From contig QEUQ01000016.1 of NCBI GenBank assembly GCA_003577105.1, positions 27,205 through 91,204 on the forward strand: 64,000 bases of DNA. The letters are read 5' to 3'. Source of the stretch: Acidobacteriota bacterium (GTDB lineage Bacteria > Actinomycetota > Acidimicrobiia > ATN3). Below the pieces are notes generated by a model. The model was not told where the DNA came from. It ran no database searches and worked only from the letters and a program-made list of their open reading frames with translations. Shown here piece by piece: positions 55,004 to 64,000 of the stretch (its first letter is position 1; every line of letters starts with the position of its first letter). A program made the translations under genes and the position numbers.

Positions 55004-56254
55004 TCAGCCGCTCGGATACGGCGGGAAGCGTCCGACTAGAGCACGCACCTCTTCACGAACCGAACTGATCACGGTGCCGTCGTCGGGGGCCTGCAACACC
55101 CGCCCGATCAAACCTGCAATCTCCGACATCTCAGCAGAACCCATGCCACATGTCGTGACCGCGGGCGTTCCGATCCTAATTCCGGATGTGACAAATGGCT
55201 TCTCAGGGTCATAGGGAATCGTGTTCTTGTTTAGCGTGATCCCTGCTTGATCCAGCGACGCCTCAGCGATCTTGCCCGTGATCCCGAGGGATCTCAGATC
55301 CGCAAGCATCAAGTGGTTGTCCGTTCCGCCTGAGACAATTCGGATGCCGCCCTCCTCGAGCGCGCTCGCAAGGGCACGAGCGTTGTCGACGATCTTCGCC
55401 GCGTACTCCTTGAACTCCGGAGTGGCGGCTTCCCCAAGAGCGACCGTCTTAGCAGCAACGGTGTGCATGAGAGGACCGCCCTGCACCCCCGGAAAGACGG
55501 TCTTGTCGATCTCTTTGGCGTGTGCCTCCCTGCTGAGGATCATGCCTCCGCGGGGTCCCCTCAAAGTCTTGTGCGTGGTGGTGGTGACAATGTCCGCATA
55601 CTCCACTGGATTCGGATGCACCCCGCCGGCAACCAGCCCCGCGAAGTGCGCCATGTCGACCATGAAAATCGCGCCTACCTGATCGGCAATCTCCCTGAAA
55701 CCTGCGAAGTCAGGGATTCGAGGGTAGGCCGTTGCCCCGGCAAGTATCAGGCGCGGACGACACTCGAGGGCGAGCTCCGCGACCTTCGCCATGTCGATCT
55801 GCTCGTTCTCGGGATCCACTCCGTAAGGCACGAAGTTGTACATCTGCCCGCTGAAGTTGACGGGCGATCCGTGGGTGAGGTGGCCGCCTTGGTCCAGCGA
55901 CATTCCCATGACGGTGTCGCCGGGCTTGAGGGTGGCGAAGAACACGGACATGTTGGCCTGTGCACCCGAGTGCGGCTGGAGGTTTGCGTGTTCGGCGCCA
56001 AAGAGGGCCTTGGCCCGCTCCCGGCCTAAGTCCTCTACTTCGTCAACGACTTCGCATCCACCGTAGTAGCGGCGCCCTGGATAACCCTCCGCGTACTTGT
56101 TGGTGAGCACGGATCCAGTGGCATCCATCACCGCACGAGAGACGAAATTCTCTGACGCGATCAATTGCAGGCCGGAGTTCTGGCGATCAAGTTCGCGCTT
56201 GATAATTCCGGCAACTTCGGGATCGGCCTCGGCTAGCGGTCTCGGGTCTGTCAT
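55004..56254 (-). CDS. glyA: Serine hydroxymethyltransferase
   Basis: A 416-residue PLP enzyme: [35 protein letters not shown] at the start, and the PLP lysine in [15 protein letters not shown] (about residue 227). Interconverts serine and glycine with tetrahydrofolate. rpiB lies 34 bp upstream and the wecA-like gene 21 bp downstream, all minus strand; this gene order is widespread in Actinomycetota. Confidence 0.97.
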   Translation of the reverse strand: MTDPRPLAEADPEVAGIIKRELDRQNSGLQLIASENFVSRAVMDATGSVLTNKYAEGYPGRRYYGGCEVVDEVEDLGRERAKALFGAEHANLQPHSGAQANMSVFFATLKPGDTVMGMSLDQGGHLTHGSPVNFSGQMYNFVPYGVDPENEQIDMAKVAELALECRPRLILAGATAYPRIPDFAGFREIADQVGAIFMVDMAHFAGLVAGGVHPNPVEYADIVTTTTHKTLRGPRGGMILSREAHAKEIDKTVFPGVQGGPLMHTVAAKTVALGEAATPEFKEYAAKIVDNARALASALEEGGIRIVSGGTDNHLMLADLRSLGITGKIAEASLDQAGITLNKNTIPYDPEKPFVTSGIRIGTPAVTTCGMGSAEMSEIAGLIGRVLQAPDDGTVISSVREEVRALVGRFPPYPSG

Positions 56255-56288
56255 TGAACTCCCCTATTCGCCTCTCTGATTCCACATG

Positions 56289-56735
56289 TCATTGCTGAGG
56301 TCCCTCAAGCTTTCCGATCTTCTCAACTCTGCGCACATGGCGCCCACCCTCGAAATCGGTTTTCAGCCAGGCATTGAGCACATCCTCTGCGACCTGGGGG
56401 TCAATGAATCGGGCGCCAAGGCACAAGATGTTGGCGTCATTGTGCTGCCTGGACAGCTCGGCCTCTTCGACCGAACGTACGTTGGCTGCTCGAACCCCGC
56501 GTATCTTGTTTGCCGCCATGGCCATTCCGATTCCGGTCCCACAAACAAGTAGCCCGCGATCCGCTCTGCCGGCGGATACATCTGCGGCAACTGCCTCGGC
56601 AAAATCCGGATAGTCGACAGATTCAGAGGAGTCGGTTCCGCGATCGATCAACTCATGGCCTTCGCGTCGAAGGAGTTCGGCGAGACGATCTTTCAATTCG
56701 GCCCCTGCATGATCTGCACCGAGGGCGACAATCAA
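56289..56735 (-). CDS. rpiB: Ribose-5-phosphate isomerase B
   Basis: A 148-residue RpiB: MIVALGADHAGAELKDRLAELL, LLVCGTGIGMAMAANKIRGVRAA with the active-site Cys, and RQHNDANILCLGARF. Interconverts ribose-5-P and ribulose-5-P. Its ATG overlaps the phosphatase stop by 4 bp. Confidence 0.95.
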   Translation of the reverse strand: MIVALGADHAGAELKDRLAELLRREGHELIDRGTDSSESVDYPDFAEAVAADVSAGRADRGLLVCGTGIGMAMAANKIRGVRAANVRSVEEAELSRQHNDANILCLGARFIDPQVAEDVLNAWLKTDFEGGRHVRRVEKIGKLEGPQQ

Positions 56736-57316
56736 CGATCGGCGCTCAGCCAGAGCGCGTCGGCCGCCCGCGCCGACAGCATTTCGATTTCAGCGGCGCA
56801 AGTCTCAAAGAGGCTCACATCTCCGCCGATCGGGTCGTCGACATCGGCATCCCAGCCGAGCGCGACAGCGTCCCAGGGCGAATTGCGCCTTGAGTTCAGC
56901 TCAGCGATCGCAAGATTGAACTCAGGCGGCAGCGGACCCTTCTCGATCAGCTCATCGAGCTCTTTGAATAGAAACGCGCGCTCTGTGACGTCGGGATAGA
57001 GGTGAAGGGCATCTCGCAAGTGCTCGCGTGCCATCGCTATGACGAGGTCGGCTGAGTCGAGGAGTTCGGGAACCATTCGCTTGGAGCGATGCCCTTCCAG
57101 AGTCAAGCCCCTCGATTCCATTACGTACTGGGCGCGCTCACTGGCCGGATAGCCCCTGAAGACGCCATCGACAGTCGGACCGTACACGCCGGTACCAGCT
57201 GAGTGGATGTAGTAATCGCCCTCTATGCCGCGCGCTCGCACATGATGCTTGAGAAACGCTTCACCCATCGGGGAGCGGCAGACGTTTCCGGTGCACAGGA
57301 CAAGGATTTCAGGCAT
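56732..57316 (-). CDS. Low-molecular-weight protein-tyrosine phosphatase
   Basis: A 194-residue protein with the phosphate loop Cys8-TGNVC-Arg14-S near the N-terminus, the CX5R(S/T) signature, and VDDPIGGD in the acid-loop region (Asp-Pro without the usual Tyr). In polysaccharide loci such enzymes dephosphorylate BY-kinases, and related ones release phosphate from other substrates; no BY-kinase is visible here. First of the rpiB-glyA-wecA row. Confidence 0.9.
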   Translation of the reverse strand: MPEILVLCTGNVCRSPMGEAFLKHHVRARGIEGDYYIHSAGTGVYGPTVDGVFRGYPASERAQYVMESRGLTLEGHRSKRMVPELLDSADLVIAMAREHLRDALHLYPDVTERAFLFKELDELIEKGPLPPEFNLAIAELNSRRNSPWDAVALGWDADVDDPIGGDVSLFETCAAEIEMLSARAADALWLSADR

Positions 57317-57400
57317 GTCTTGTCGAGTGTAACAGCAGCACTTATTTGCACCTAGATTCCCAGCTCAAGATAGATGCATCAGGCACGAACGACCCAAGCC

Positions 57401-58204
57401 CTACCTGCGAGGGCGAATGAGGCCTTCCTGAGCCAGCGTCGCAACGTGAGTCCCCTTGGCGTCAAAGATCCGCGCGATTGCCAGGCCCCTTGAATTGGCA
57501 ACTCCGTGCCCTTCGAGATCAAAGAGCAGCCATTCATGTGGGTCAAATGGGCGGTGAAACCAAATGGCGTGATCGAGACTGGCCGACATCGTCTTCTCCC
57601 ACTCCATGCCCAAAGGGTGCGGCAGTCGCGCGACACCTAGGGGATGTTCATCTGAGATGTAGGCAAGGGCACACGCTCGAGCAAGTGGCCCTTCCTCAAT
57701 CGCTTCCTTCGTCCGCATCCAGACGAGGACCCGGGGCTCCGGCTCCTTTGCGAAATGCGCGATTCGATGCTCGAAATAGAGATCGGTCCCGGTCGTTGCC
57801 GCCTCTTCGGGAGTCTTCGCAAGAGAGGGCATGGTGATCCCTTGAACGTCTTCGCCTTTTTCGCTGACTTGGAAGCTGGCAATCAAGTTCAGGATCGCCC
57901 CACCGGCCTGATAGGCGATCACTTGCCTCGTGGTGAACGAACGGCCGTCGCGAACTCGCTCGACCTCGTAGAGCACAGGGCGCTTCTCATCACCCGCCCT
58001 GACGAAGTAGGCGTGCAGAGAGTGTGGAATGTGCTCAGCATTGACCGTCAGTCCTGCAGCCATCAGTGCCTGCGCTACCACCTGCCCGCCATATATCCGT
58101 TCCCATCCCAATTCGGGGCCACCCCCGAGAAAGGCATCCGGCTTGACGGCCTCGAGCGAGAGCAAAGTGTTCAGCCCGGTCGCGGGCGCAAGGGAAAGGC
58201 TCAT
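57401..58204 (-). CDS. tesB: Acyl-CoA thioesterase II (TesB-type)
   Basis: From ATG 58204 the protein has 267 residues in the double-hotdog TesB layout: FLGGGPELGWERIYGGQVVAQALMA in the first half and SLDHAIWFHRPFDPHEWLLFD in the second, which carries the catalytic Asp region. RDGRSFTTRQVIAYQ is a family signature. Hydrolyses medium to long acyl-CoAs. Twelve upstream codons from TTG 58240 are possible but have no ribosome-binding site. Divergent from the MFS transporter across 94 bp. Confidence 0.92.
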   Translation of the reverse strand: MSLSLAPATGLNTLLSLEAVKPDAFLGGGPELGWERIYGGQVVAQALMAAGLTVNAEHIPHSLHAYFVRAGDEKRPVLYEVERVRDGRSFTTRQVIAYQAGGAILNLIASFQVSEKGEDVQGITMPSLAKTPEEAATTGTDLYFEHRIAHFAKEPEPRVLVWMRTKEAIEEGPLARACALAYISDEHPLGVARLPHPLGMEWEKTMSASLDHAIWFHRPFDPHEWLLFDLEGHGVANSRGLAIARIFDAKGTHVATLAQEGLIRPRR

Positions 58205-58298
58205 GGCACAAGACTGCACGGGCGCACGAACGAGCCGCAACCTGCGAAGCGTCTAGACTCCCCGCTTCCATCATCGACTCCTCCGCCGGCAGGAAAAC

Positions 58299-59579
58299 TT
58301 GCAGTCATTCAGAAGCTCCGCGCGCCTGCTCGAGAAGGAACACAAGTTCCTACTCGCGGTGCTCGGCGCGGCCAGCTTCTTCGAGGGATACGACTTCAAC
58401 ATTGTCGCCGTCGCGCTTCCTCAAATCCGCGAGACTTTTGGCCTCACGGTCCAAGCTGCCGCCCTCTGGATCAGCCTGCTCTTCCTCGGGGCGTTGCCTG
58501 CGATCTTTCTCACCCGCAGAGCCGACAAGATCGGAAGGCGTAAACTTCTCCTCGTCTCGATAATCGGGTACACAATCGCGACGGGTGCAACGGCGTTTGC
58601 GCCGTCGATGTCGATCTTCGTCATCTGCCAATTCACCGCCAGGCTCTTCCTAAGCGCTGAAGGCGCAATCGTCTGGACCATGGTCACCGAGGAGCTGCCC
58701 GCCGGCGCGAGGGGGCTCGGATTCGGCTGGCTCGCGATGCTCAATGCACTCGGGACAGGATTTGGTTCGATCATTTATGCGGTCGCGCTGGCCCCCAACG
58801 GAATCTCCTGGCGCTGGCTCTACTTAGTCGCTTTGCCACCCTTGGTTGGAATTGCCTACCTGCGCCGCAAGCTCCCCGAGAGCAGGAGGTTTGTCGAAGC
58901 GCGCGATGCCGGAGGCCTGGCCAAGAAGTGGCATCAGATACTGCAGAAGCCACACCGGAGGTGGTTGATTCTCGTATCGCTCACGGCAATGCTCGGCGCG
59001 CTGACCACACAAGCCGGATTCTTCGCAATTGACTTCATGCAGACCGACCGCGGGATGTCACCTACTGCCTCCAACTTGATCCTTGTGTCGGCTGGCGCGA
59101 TGGGAATCCCCGTATTGCTGATCGCGGGGGCGCTAAGCGACAGACTTGGTCGCAAAGTTGTCGGGTGCTCGTTTGCTGTCGTCGGAGTGATCGGCGCGGT
59201 CGGCTTCTTCTTTGTGCCGGGTGGAGCGCCGATCCTTTTCGCATCGCTCTTCATTAGCCTCGTCGGGCAGTTTGGCGCTTGGCCAACGCTCAACGCGTTC
59301 AGCACTGAGCTCTTCCCGACGGCATTACGAGGGCAGGCCGGAGCCTGGGCGACGGTCTTCAGGGTGGCGGGTCAATTTCTCAGTTTCTCACTTGCAGGAG
59401 TTCTCATTGCGAAGCTGGGCAGCTTGCCCCGTGCGGTGCTCGTTCTTGCGCTTGGGCCGCTCGCAACGATCTTCCTAATCGCCGTCTTCTTCCCTGAGAC
59501 CAAAGGCAGAGAGCTTGAAGAGCTTCACTTTCAGCCCGGGGACTCCTCGGGTGAGACGGCAGCATCTATTACCTCGTGA
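58299..59579 (+). CDS. MFS transporter (sugar/organic-acid symporter type)
   Basis: A 426-residue protein with about 12 hydrophobic segments. FFEGYDFNIVAVALPQI resembles the first helix of AAHS/sugar-symporter-like members, and RRADKIGRRKLLL is MFS motif A. TTG 58299 follows GGCAGGAAAAC, a weak Shine-Dalgarno. Its last 49 bp overlap the AI-2E-type permease gene antisense. Substrate unknown. Confidence 0.87.
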   Translation: MQSFRSSARLLEKEHKFLLAVLGAASFFEGYDFNIVAVALPQIRETFGLTVQAAALWISLLFLGALPAIFLTRRADKIGRRKLLLVSIIGYTIATGATAFAPSMSIFVICQFTARLFLSAEGAIVWTMVTEELPAGARGLGFGWLAMLNALGTGFGSIIYAVALAPNGISWRWLYLVALPPLVGIAYLRRKLPESRRFVEARDAGGLAKKWHQILQKPHRRWLILVSLTAMLGALTTQAGFFAIDFMQTDRGMSPTASNLILVSAGAMGIPVLLIAGALSDRLGRKVVGCSFAVVGVIGAVGFFFVPGGAPILFASLFISLVGQFGAWPTLNAFSTELFPTALRGQAGAWATVFRVAGQFLSFSLAGVLIAKLGSLPRAVLVLALGPLATIFLIAVFFPETKGRELEELHFQPGDSSGETAASITS

Positions 59580-60658
59580 CGACGAAGGTAAGTTGACCCA
59601 AATGCTTGCAGTACCGCAGCAGCCGGCAGCGCGATGAATGCACCGATTGGCCCCATGAGCAAGACCCCGGCGATTACCGATCCAAAGGCCACCGCGGGAT
59701 GCAAATTCATTGTTTTGGCCGTGATCCTGGGCGCAACGATGTAGTTCTCAATCTGCTGATAGGCCACGACGAACGCGAGGGCGACCAGGCCCCGAATCGG
59801 GCTCACCAAAAACGCAACAAGTACCACCACCGAGCCGCCGAGATACGTCCCGACCGTAGGTATGAACTGAGACGTAATCCCCATCCAGATGGCCAGGGCG
59901 ACCGTGTAGGGGACGCCCAGGACCGTCAAGAAGATTGCGGTGAGGATTGCCGAGAGTCCGGCGAGGAGAAGTCTCGAGTAGAGGAACCCCGCCGTCTTGT
60001 CGATGGCAATCTCCCATCCCTCTAAGACCATCTTCTGCTGGCGCGAGGGGAAGAAGGAGCAAACGGTCTCTCGAACCTTCGGGCCCTCAGCTGTGAAGTA
60101 GAAGGAGAAGAGCCCGACCGTCAGCAGGTCAAATGTAACGCCGACCACTGAACCGGTGATGTCGAGGGCTGCCGAGGCGAAGCTGCCCGCGAAATCCCGA
60201 ATTGGGCTATCAGCCCTCGTTAGCTCTTGAATGAGGTTCTCAGGATTGATGTTCGTGTTGAAGCGATCATTCATGAACTCTGAGCTGCGAATGAGCAGGT
60301 CCGGCAGGCGCTCGACAAACGAGATGATCTCGTTGATCACCATGCCGCCGAGTACCCAGGTCATCAAGCCCGAGCCCGCTATCACGATCAAGAAGACCAG
60401 ACCGGTCGCCGCTCCCCGGCGCATTCCCCTGCGCGCCAGGGAGTTGACGGCAGGTTCGATCGCGAAAGAGACGAATACAGAGAGAAGCAGGAGGATTAGC
60501 AGGTGCTCGAGTAAGAAGACTGCCCAGATGGCCCCAACCGTAAGTAGGACAGAAAGGATCGTGAAGATCACGATGCGTTTTGTAGGTGCAGGAACGAAAC
60601 CGGGACTAACCGCGCCTGACTCCGCGCTCATGTCGTCGTTTTCGGACTCGTCAGCCAT
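59531..60658 (-). CDS. AI-2E/PerM-family transporter
   Basis: A 375-residue polytopic protein: an acidic N-terminal stretch, then helices with VFVSFAIEPAVNSLARRGMRRGAATGLVFL and the family C-terminal region VGTYLGGSVVVLVAFL, VAYQQIENYIVAPRITAKTMNLHPAVAFGSVIAGVLL. The QQIENYIVxPxI signature is diagnostic. Members are exporters of unknown or varied cargo (the AI-2 label is historic). The C-terminal 49 bp overlap the convergent MFS gene. Confidence 0.9.
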   Translation of the reverse strand: MADESENDDMSAESGAVSPGFVPAPTKRIVIFTILSVLLTVGAIWAVFLLEHLLILLLLSVFVSFAIEPAVNSLARRGMRRGAATGLVFLIVIAGSGLMTWVLGGMVINEIISFVERLPDLLIRSSEFMNDRFNTNINPENLIQELTRADSPIRDFAGSFASAALDITGSVVGVTFDLLTVGLFSFYFTAEGPKVRETVCSFFPSRQQKMVLEGWEIAIDKTAGFLYSRLLLAGLSAILTAIFLTVLGVPYTVALAIWMGITSQFIPTVGTYLGGSVVVLVAFLVSPIRGLVALAFVVAYQQIENYIVAPRITAKTMNLHPAVAFGSVIAGVLLMGPIGAFIALPAAAVLQAFGSTYLRRHEVIDAAVSPEESPG

Positions 60659-60967
60659 CTTCGCTCGAGTTCCTAACTAGAGTTATCTGAGACCGGCTCG
60701 GATTGGGGCACGCTACCACCGGCGCATCTCAAGGGCGCGGCACTGTCGTTGGCCTCTATTGCCGACCGAACCTGATCTGCCCATTCACGTCAATTGGCCG
60801 AAGCCGGCCTCATCGACTGTGCAATTCGGCACATACCGCCGGTACGATCTTGGAAACCTTGGCTACTACGACTAAAGTAGCCAACAATTCCAAACGGACG
60901 TGAGTTGATCAGGAAAGATCTGCTCACCACGACTTGTTCCTGGGAAGCCGGCGTTGGGGAAATTCAC
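60659..60967. promoter_or_regulatory. 309-bp divergent intergenic region with an operator-like palindrome
   Basis: No convincing ORF is present. It should contain the minus-strand promoter for the AI-2E-family gene and the plus-strand promoter for the FAD oxidoreductase. A TACGAT hexamer (60843-60848) may be the plus-strand -10. The palindrome at 60859-60884 is described separately. The stretch 60690-60830 shows nothing recognisable. Confidence 0.5.
60859..60884. promoter_or_regulatory. Operator-like inverted repeat ahead of the FAD oxidoreductase pair
   Basis: TTGGCTACT (60859-60867) and AGTAGCCAA (60876-60884) are a perfect 9-bp inverted repeat around an 8-nt centre. An outer pair TTGGAA (60850-60855) and TTCCAA (60887-60892) nests around it. 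It lies just after TACGAT, so a repressor here would block transcription start. Size and symmetry fit a TetR- or similar dimer site; no regulator gene is adjacent in the window. Confidence 0.6.
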
Positions 60968-62639
60968 ATGGACGAACGCTTCGACTTCGTAATTGTCGGC
61001 GGCGGCCACAACGGCACAACTCTTGCGGCGTATTTGGCCAAATCCGGCTACTCCACTTGCGTACTCGAAGCGCGCCCAGAGTGTGGCGGAGGGCAGGAGA
61101 ACACCGAGCCTGTACCCGGATTTCGAATCGACCCTCACGCGACCTATCTATACGGAGGTGCTGCGCCCGGATTCGAGCAGCTCGAGCTCTGGAAGTACGG
61201 GTTCAGACAGGTCTACTACAAGTCGATGGGTGGCATGGTCACCTCCGACGGACAGGCCGTAAGCATCGGCGCTCGATTCAGCCCGGACAGAGCCCAGGCA
61301 GACATTGAGCGCTATACGTCGGGCGGCCAAGGGTTCGCCGGGCTCATGAACTCGCTCATGGGCGATTCCATGAAAGAGCTGCTGAGGGCACTCTTCTGGA
61401 CACCGCCATACCCGCACGACATGGACTTCGAGCCGGGCGATCTTCCGTGGGCTCAAGTCATGCGAAAGATCGCACCCGCTTTTTGGTCCGAGCGGTTCCT
61501 CGACATGACTCTTGTTGAGATGCTCGACGAGTTCATCGACTGGGAACCGATAAAGGTAGCGCAGTGCCTCGCGGCTTGGTACTGCGGCGCACATCCGACT
61601 TGGGAGGGGCAAGCTCTTCCCTCACTCGGCGGGACACTGCTTCTCGGGTATGGCAGTGGCGCGCCCAGGGGCGGCATGCACACTTACGCCCACGCGATCA
61701 TCCGATGCGCGCTCGCCCACGGCACAAGGATCCTCACGAACTCGCCCGTCCGAGAGATCATCGTTCAAGACGGCAAGGCTCGGGGCGTCATCCTCGACGA
61801 AGATGCCTCGTTCGCCGGCAAGACCATCTGGGCCGACAAGGCCGTTGTGTCTGCAGTTGACGCCCAGGCGACCATGCTCAACCTCATTGGCAAGGATCAT
61901 CTCGATCCCTCCTTCACCCAGCGAGTCAAGGACATCAACCTAAAGGGCGGCAGCCTCTATGTGATCTCGCTGATTACGACAGAGATGCCCAAGTACAAGG
62001 CCGACATCGATGCATTCCCGTACGAGGAATACCCGTCTTGCGTCGTCTACCCCTCAGACAGCTACGAGAACCTGTACGCGCAGACTAGAGACGTCTATTC
62101 AAAGAAGTCTGCGCCCGAGATCGACATTGATCACATGACGCTCATGGTCTGCACGCACGATCAGTACGACCCGACGCGCTGCCCAGACGGCTATCACGTG
62201 ATCAGCCCGATTTACCTACAGATGCCGCCACCCGAGTACGACGTAGATGGCCCCGACGCGGTGCACCGACGCGTGCCTGAAGATCCTCCAGCGGGGCGCA
62301 CCCAACATGAACGAATCGACAATAGTCGATGTTTTCGTGAACACTCCATGGGATTCCGAGTTCCGCAACACCGGCATGATTGCCGGGAACTGGTATGCGA
62401 TCCGCCACTCTGAAGACCAGTGGTTCTCAAAGAGGCCGCTCCCCGAGCTGAGCCGGTATCGCACTCCAATCGAAGACTTGTACCTATGCCATCAGACATC
62501 GCATCCGGGCGGGCTCTGCCTCATGGCCGTCCCCTACAACCTGATGCACATACTGATTGAAGACGGCAAGGTTGAACCCGCCAGCTGGTGGTATCCATCA
62601 CCCTGGCATTTAAGTGAAAGCCAGAGCGTCGCCACCTAG
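60968..62639 (+). pseudogene. FAD-dependent oxidoreductase (phytoene-dehydrogenase-like), one-base frameshift
   Basis: ATG 60968 starts MDERFDFVIVGGGHNGTTLA, the FAD dinucleotide-binding motif, followed by LEARPECGGGQENTEPVPGF and, further on, SLGGTLLLGYGSGAPRGGMHTYAHAII. The layout is that of CrtI/phytoene-dehydrogenase-like NAD(P)/FAD oxidoreductases. The frame runs to a stop at 62413, but from about 62276 it codes nonsense; the +1 frame continues LKILQRGAPNMNEST ... ESQSVAT to 62639. Removing one of the two C bases at 62276-62277 rejoins them into a ~557-residue protein. So the copy is either broken or misread here. A close paralogue begins 62 bp further on. Reaction unknown; a lipid-, terpenoid- or polyketide-type substrate is only a guess. 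Confidence 0.8.
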
Positions 62640-62701
62640 CGGTGGCAGGTTCCAGTACAGGAGATACCAAGAAATGACCCACGAATCAGGAGGCCTGCAC
62701 C

Positions 62702-64000
62702 ATGGCTGACGAACGCTTTGACTTTGTGATAGTCGGTGGCGGCCACAACGGCACGACAATGGCGGCATATCTCGCCAAGTCCGGATATTCGACGTGCGTT
62801 CTCGAGTCCCGGCCCGAATGCGGGGGCGGGCAGGAGAACACCGAACCTGTGCCCGGATTTCGAATCGACCCTCATGCCACCTACCTCTACGGCGGCGCGG
62901 CTCCGGGATTCGAGCAGCTCGAGCTCTGGAAGTACGGGTACCGCCAGGTCTATTACAAGTCGATGTTTGGCCTTGTGACCTCAAACGGCGAAGCCGTCAA
63001 CTCGGGCGGGCGCTTCTCTCCCGATTTCGAAGGTACCGACATCAGCCGCTACACAGGCGGCAGCAACATGCGGGCTGGGTTCGTCAACGCCATGAGCGGC
63101 GAGCAGATGCGCGAACTGCTGCGCGCTATGTTCTGGACACCGCCATACCCGACAAGCATGGACATTGAGCCCACTGACCTCCCTTGGGCGCAGGCCATGA
63201 AGAAGATGATGCCGGGTCTCTGGTCAGACCGCTTCCTCGAGATGAGTCTCGTTGAGATGCTCGACGAGATGATCGACTGGGAGCCACTCAAAGTTGCTCA
63301 GTGCTTCGCAGCTTGGTACTGCGGTGCACATCCACTTTGGGAAGGCCAGGCGCTCCCCTCATTGGGCGGAACGCTCCTCGCCGGATACGGCAGCGGCGCA
63401 CCAAGAGGCGGTATGCATACCTACGCACACTCGATCATCCGATGTGCGCTGGCGCACGGCGCACGGCTGCTGACCAACTCGCCAGTGCGCGAGATCATCG
63501 TTCAAGACGGCAAGGCTCGCGGCGTGGTGCTCCACGAAGACGCCTCATTCCCGGGCAAGACCATCTGGGCTGACAAGGCCGTCATTTCGGCGATTGATGC
63601 TCAAGCAACAATGCTCAACCTCGTTGGCAAGGATCATCTCGATCCGTCATTTACCCAGCGAGTCAAGGACATCAACCTGAAGGGCGGAAGCCTCTACGTG
63701 ATCTCACTGATCACCAGGGAGATGCCCAAGTACAACGCCGACGTTGACGCCTTCCCCATGGACGGCTACCCGTCATGTGTTGTGTATCCCTCAGACAGCT
63801 ACGAGAACCTCTACGCGCAGACCCGTGATGTGTACTCGCGCAAGACGGCGCCGGAGATCGACATCGATCACATGACGCTGATGGTTTGCACGCACGATCA
63901 ATACGACCCGACGCGCTGCCCAGACGGCTATCACGTGATCAGCCCGATTTACCTACAGATGCCGCCACCCGAGTACGACGTAGATGGCCCCGACGCGGTG
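62702..64000 (+). CDS. FAD-dependent oxidoreductase, second tandem copy, cut by window end
   Basis: ATG 62702 starts MADERFDFVIVGGGHNGTTMA; 433 codons lie inside the window without a stop. It aligns to the first copy without any gap, at a constant offset of 1737 bp and with most residues identical (about 85% by eye). GAPRGGMHTYAHSIIRCALAHG, NSPVREIIVQDGKARGVVLHED and DPTRCPDGYHVISPIYLQMPPPEYD are shared. The last 99 nt are base-for-base identical to 62165-62263. Whether this copy has the frameshift cannot be seen because the homologous site falls just outside the window. Confidence 0.88.
   Translation, partial: MADERFDFVIVGGGHNGTTMAAYLAKSGYSTCVLESRPECGGGQENTEPVPGFRIDPHATYLYGGAAPGFEQLELWKYGYRQVYYKSMFGLVTSNGEAVNSGGRFSPDFEGTDISRYTGGSNMRAGFVNAMSGEQMRELLRAMFWTPPYPTSMDIEPTDLPWAQAMKKMMPGLWSDRFLEMSLVEMLDEMIDWEPLKVAQCFAAWYCGAHPLWEGQALPSLGGTLLAGYGSGAPRGGMHTYAHSIIRCALAHGARLLTNSPVREIIVQDGKARGVVLHEDASFPGKTIWADKAVISAIDAQATMLNLVGKDHLDPSFTQRVKDINLKGGSLYVISLITREMPKYNADVDAFPMDGYPSCVVYPSDSYENLYAQTRDVYSRKTAPEIDIDHMTLMVCTHDQYDPTRCPDGYHVISPIYLQMPPPEYDVDGPDAV

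Overview
The window looks like a chromosomal segment of a free-living actinobacterium (Actinomycetota) outside the mycobacteria and streptomycetes. The reasons are the moderately high GC, frequent GTG/TTG starts, a complete coenzyme F420 pathway core, and an F-type ATP synthase operon preceded by wecA-like, glyA, rpiB and low-molecular-weight phosphatase genes. I cannot fix the class; Thermoleophilia- or Acidimicrobiia-like lineages are possible. I saw no tRNA, rRNA, insertion sequence, prophage or CRISPR array. Gene packing is very tight: many 1-8 bp start/stop overlaps inside operons, and several convergent pairs that overlap tail to tail.

Layout. 1-9.3 kb: surface polysaccharide genes (a nucleotide-sugar dehydrogenase cut by the window edge, two SDR sugar epimerases, two glycosyltransferases, two O-antigen-ligase/TPR membrane proteins). 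9.3-14.3 kb: F420 biosynthesis in two divergent arms, cofG-cofH on the minus strand and cofD-cofE-nitroreductase on the plus strand. 14.3-18.7 kb: a third epimerase, a frameshifted proline-rich membrane protein with two repeat families, murA, and a response regulator with a decayed GGDEF domain. 18.7-25.7 kb: M20 peptidase, two convergent zinc alcohol dehydrogenases flanking a possible small RNA, an M50 protease, a phosphoribosyltransferase-hydrolase fusion and a universal stress protein. 25.7-30.1 kb: biotin operon bioB-bioA-bioF-bioD. 30.2-44.7 kb: mixed metabolism and membrane genes, a MazF-type toxin-antitoxin pair, a potassium channel, a DHA2 exporter, a DUF2252 protein, a B12-dependent acyl-CoA mutase large subunit, and a DUF4143 ATPase behind 23-bp direct repeats.

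44.8-52.9 kb: the ATP synthase operon (atpZ, an AtpI-like gene, atpB-E-F-H-A, a lipoprotein gene, atpG-D-C), with a readable promoter upstream. The lipoprotein inserted between atpA and atpG is the most unusual arrangement here. 53-60.7 kb: cyclophilin, wecA-like transferase, glyA, rpiB, phosphatase, thioesterase, MFS transporter, AI-2E-family permease. 60.9-64 kb: two tandem, closely related FAD oxidoreductase genes behind a palindromic operator-like site. The first copy carries a one-base frameshift; the second runs off the window and shares a 99-nt perfectly identical tract with the first.

Function together: the left part builds and polymerises cell-surface glycans (with murA and the wecA-like gene further right supplying wall precursors); the centre supplies redox cofactors (F420, biotin); the right part is energy conservation. 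Functional calls rest on motifs read by eye and knowledge of the families; no database search was run.
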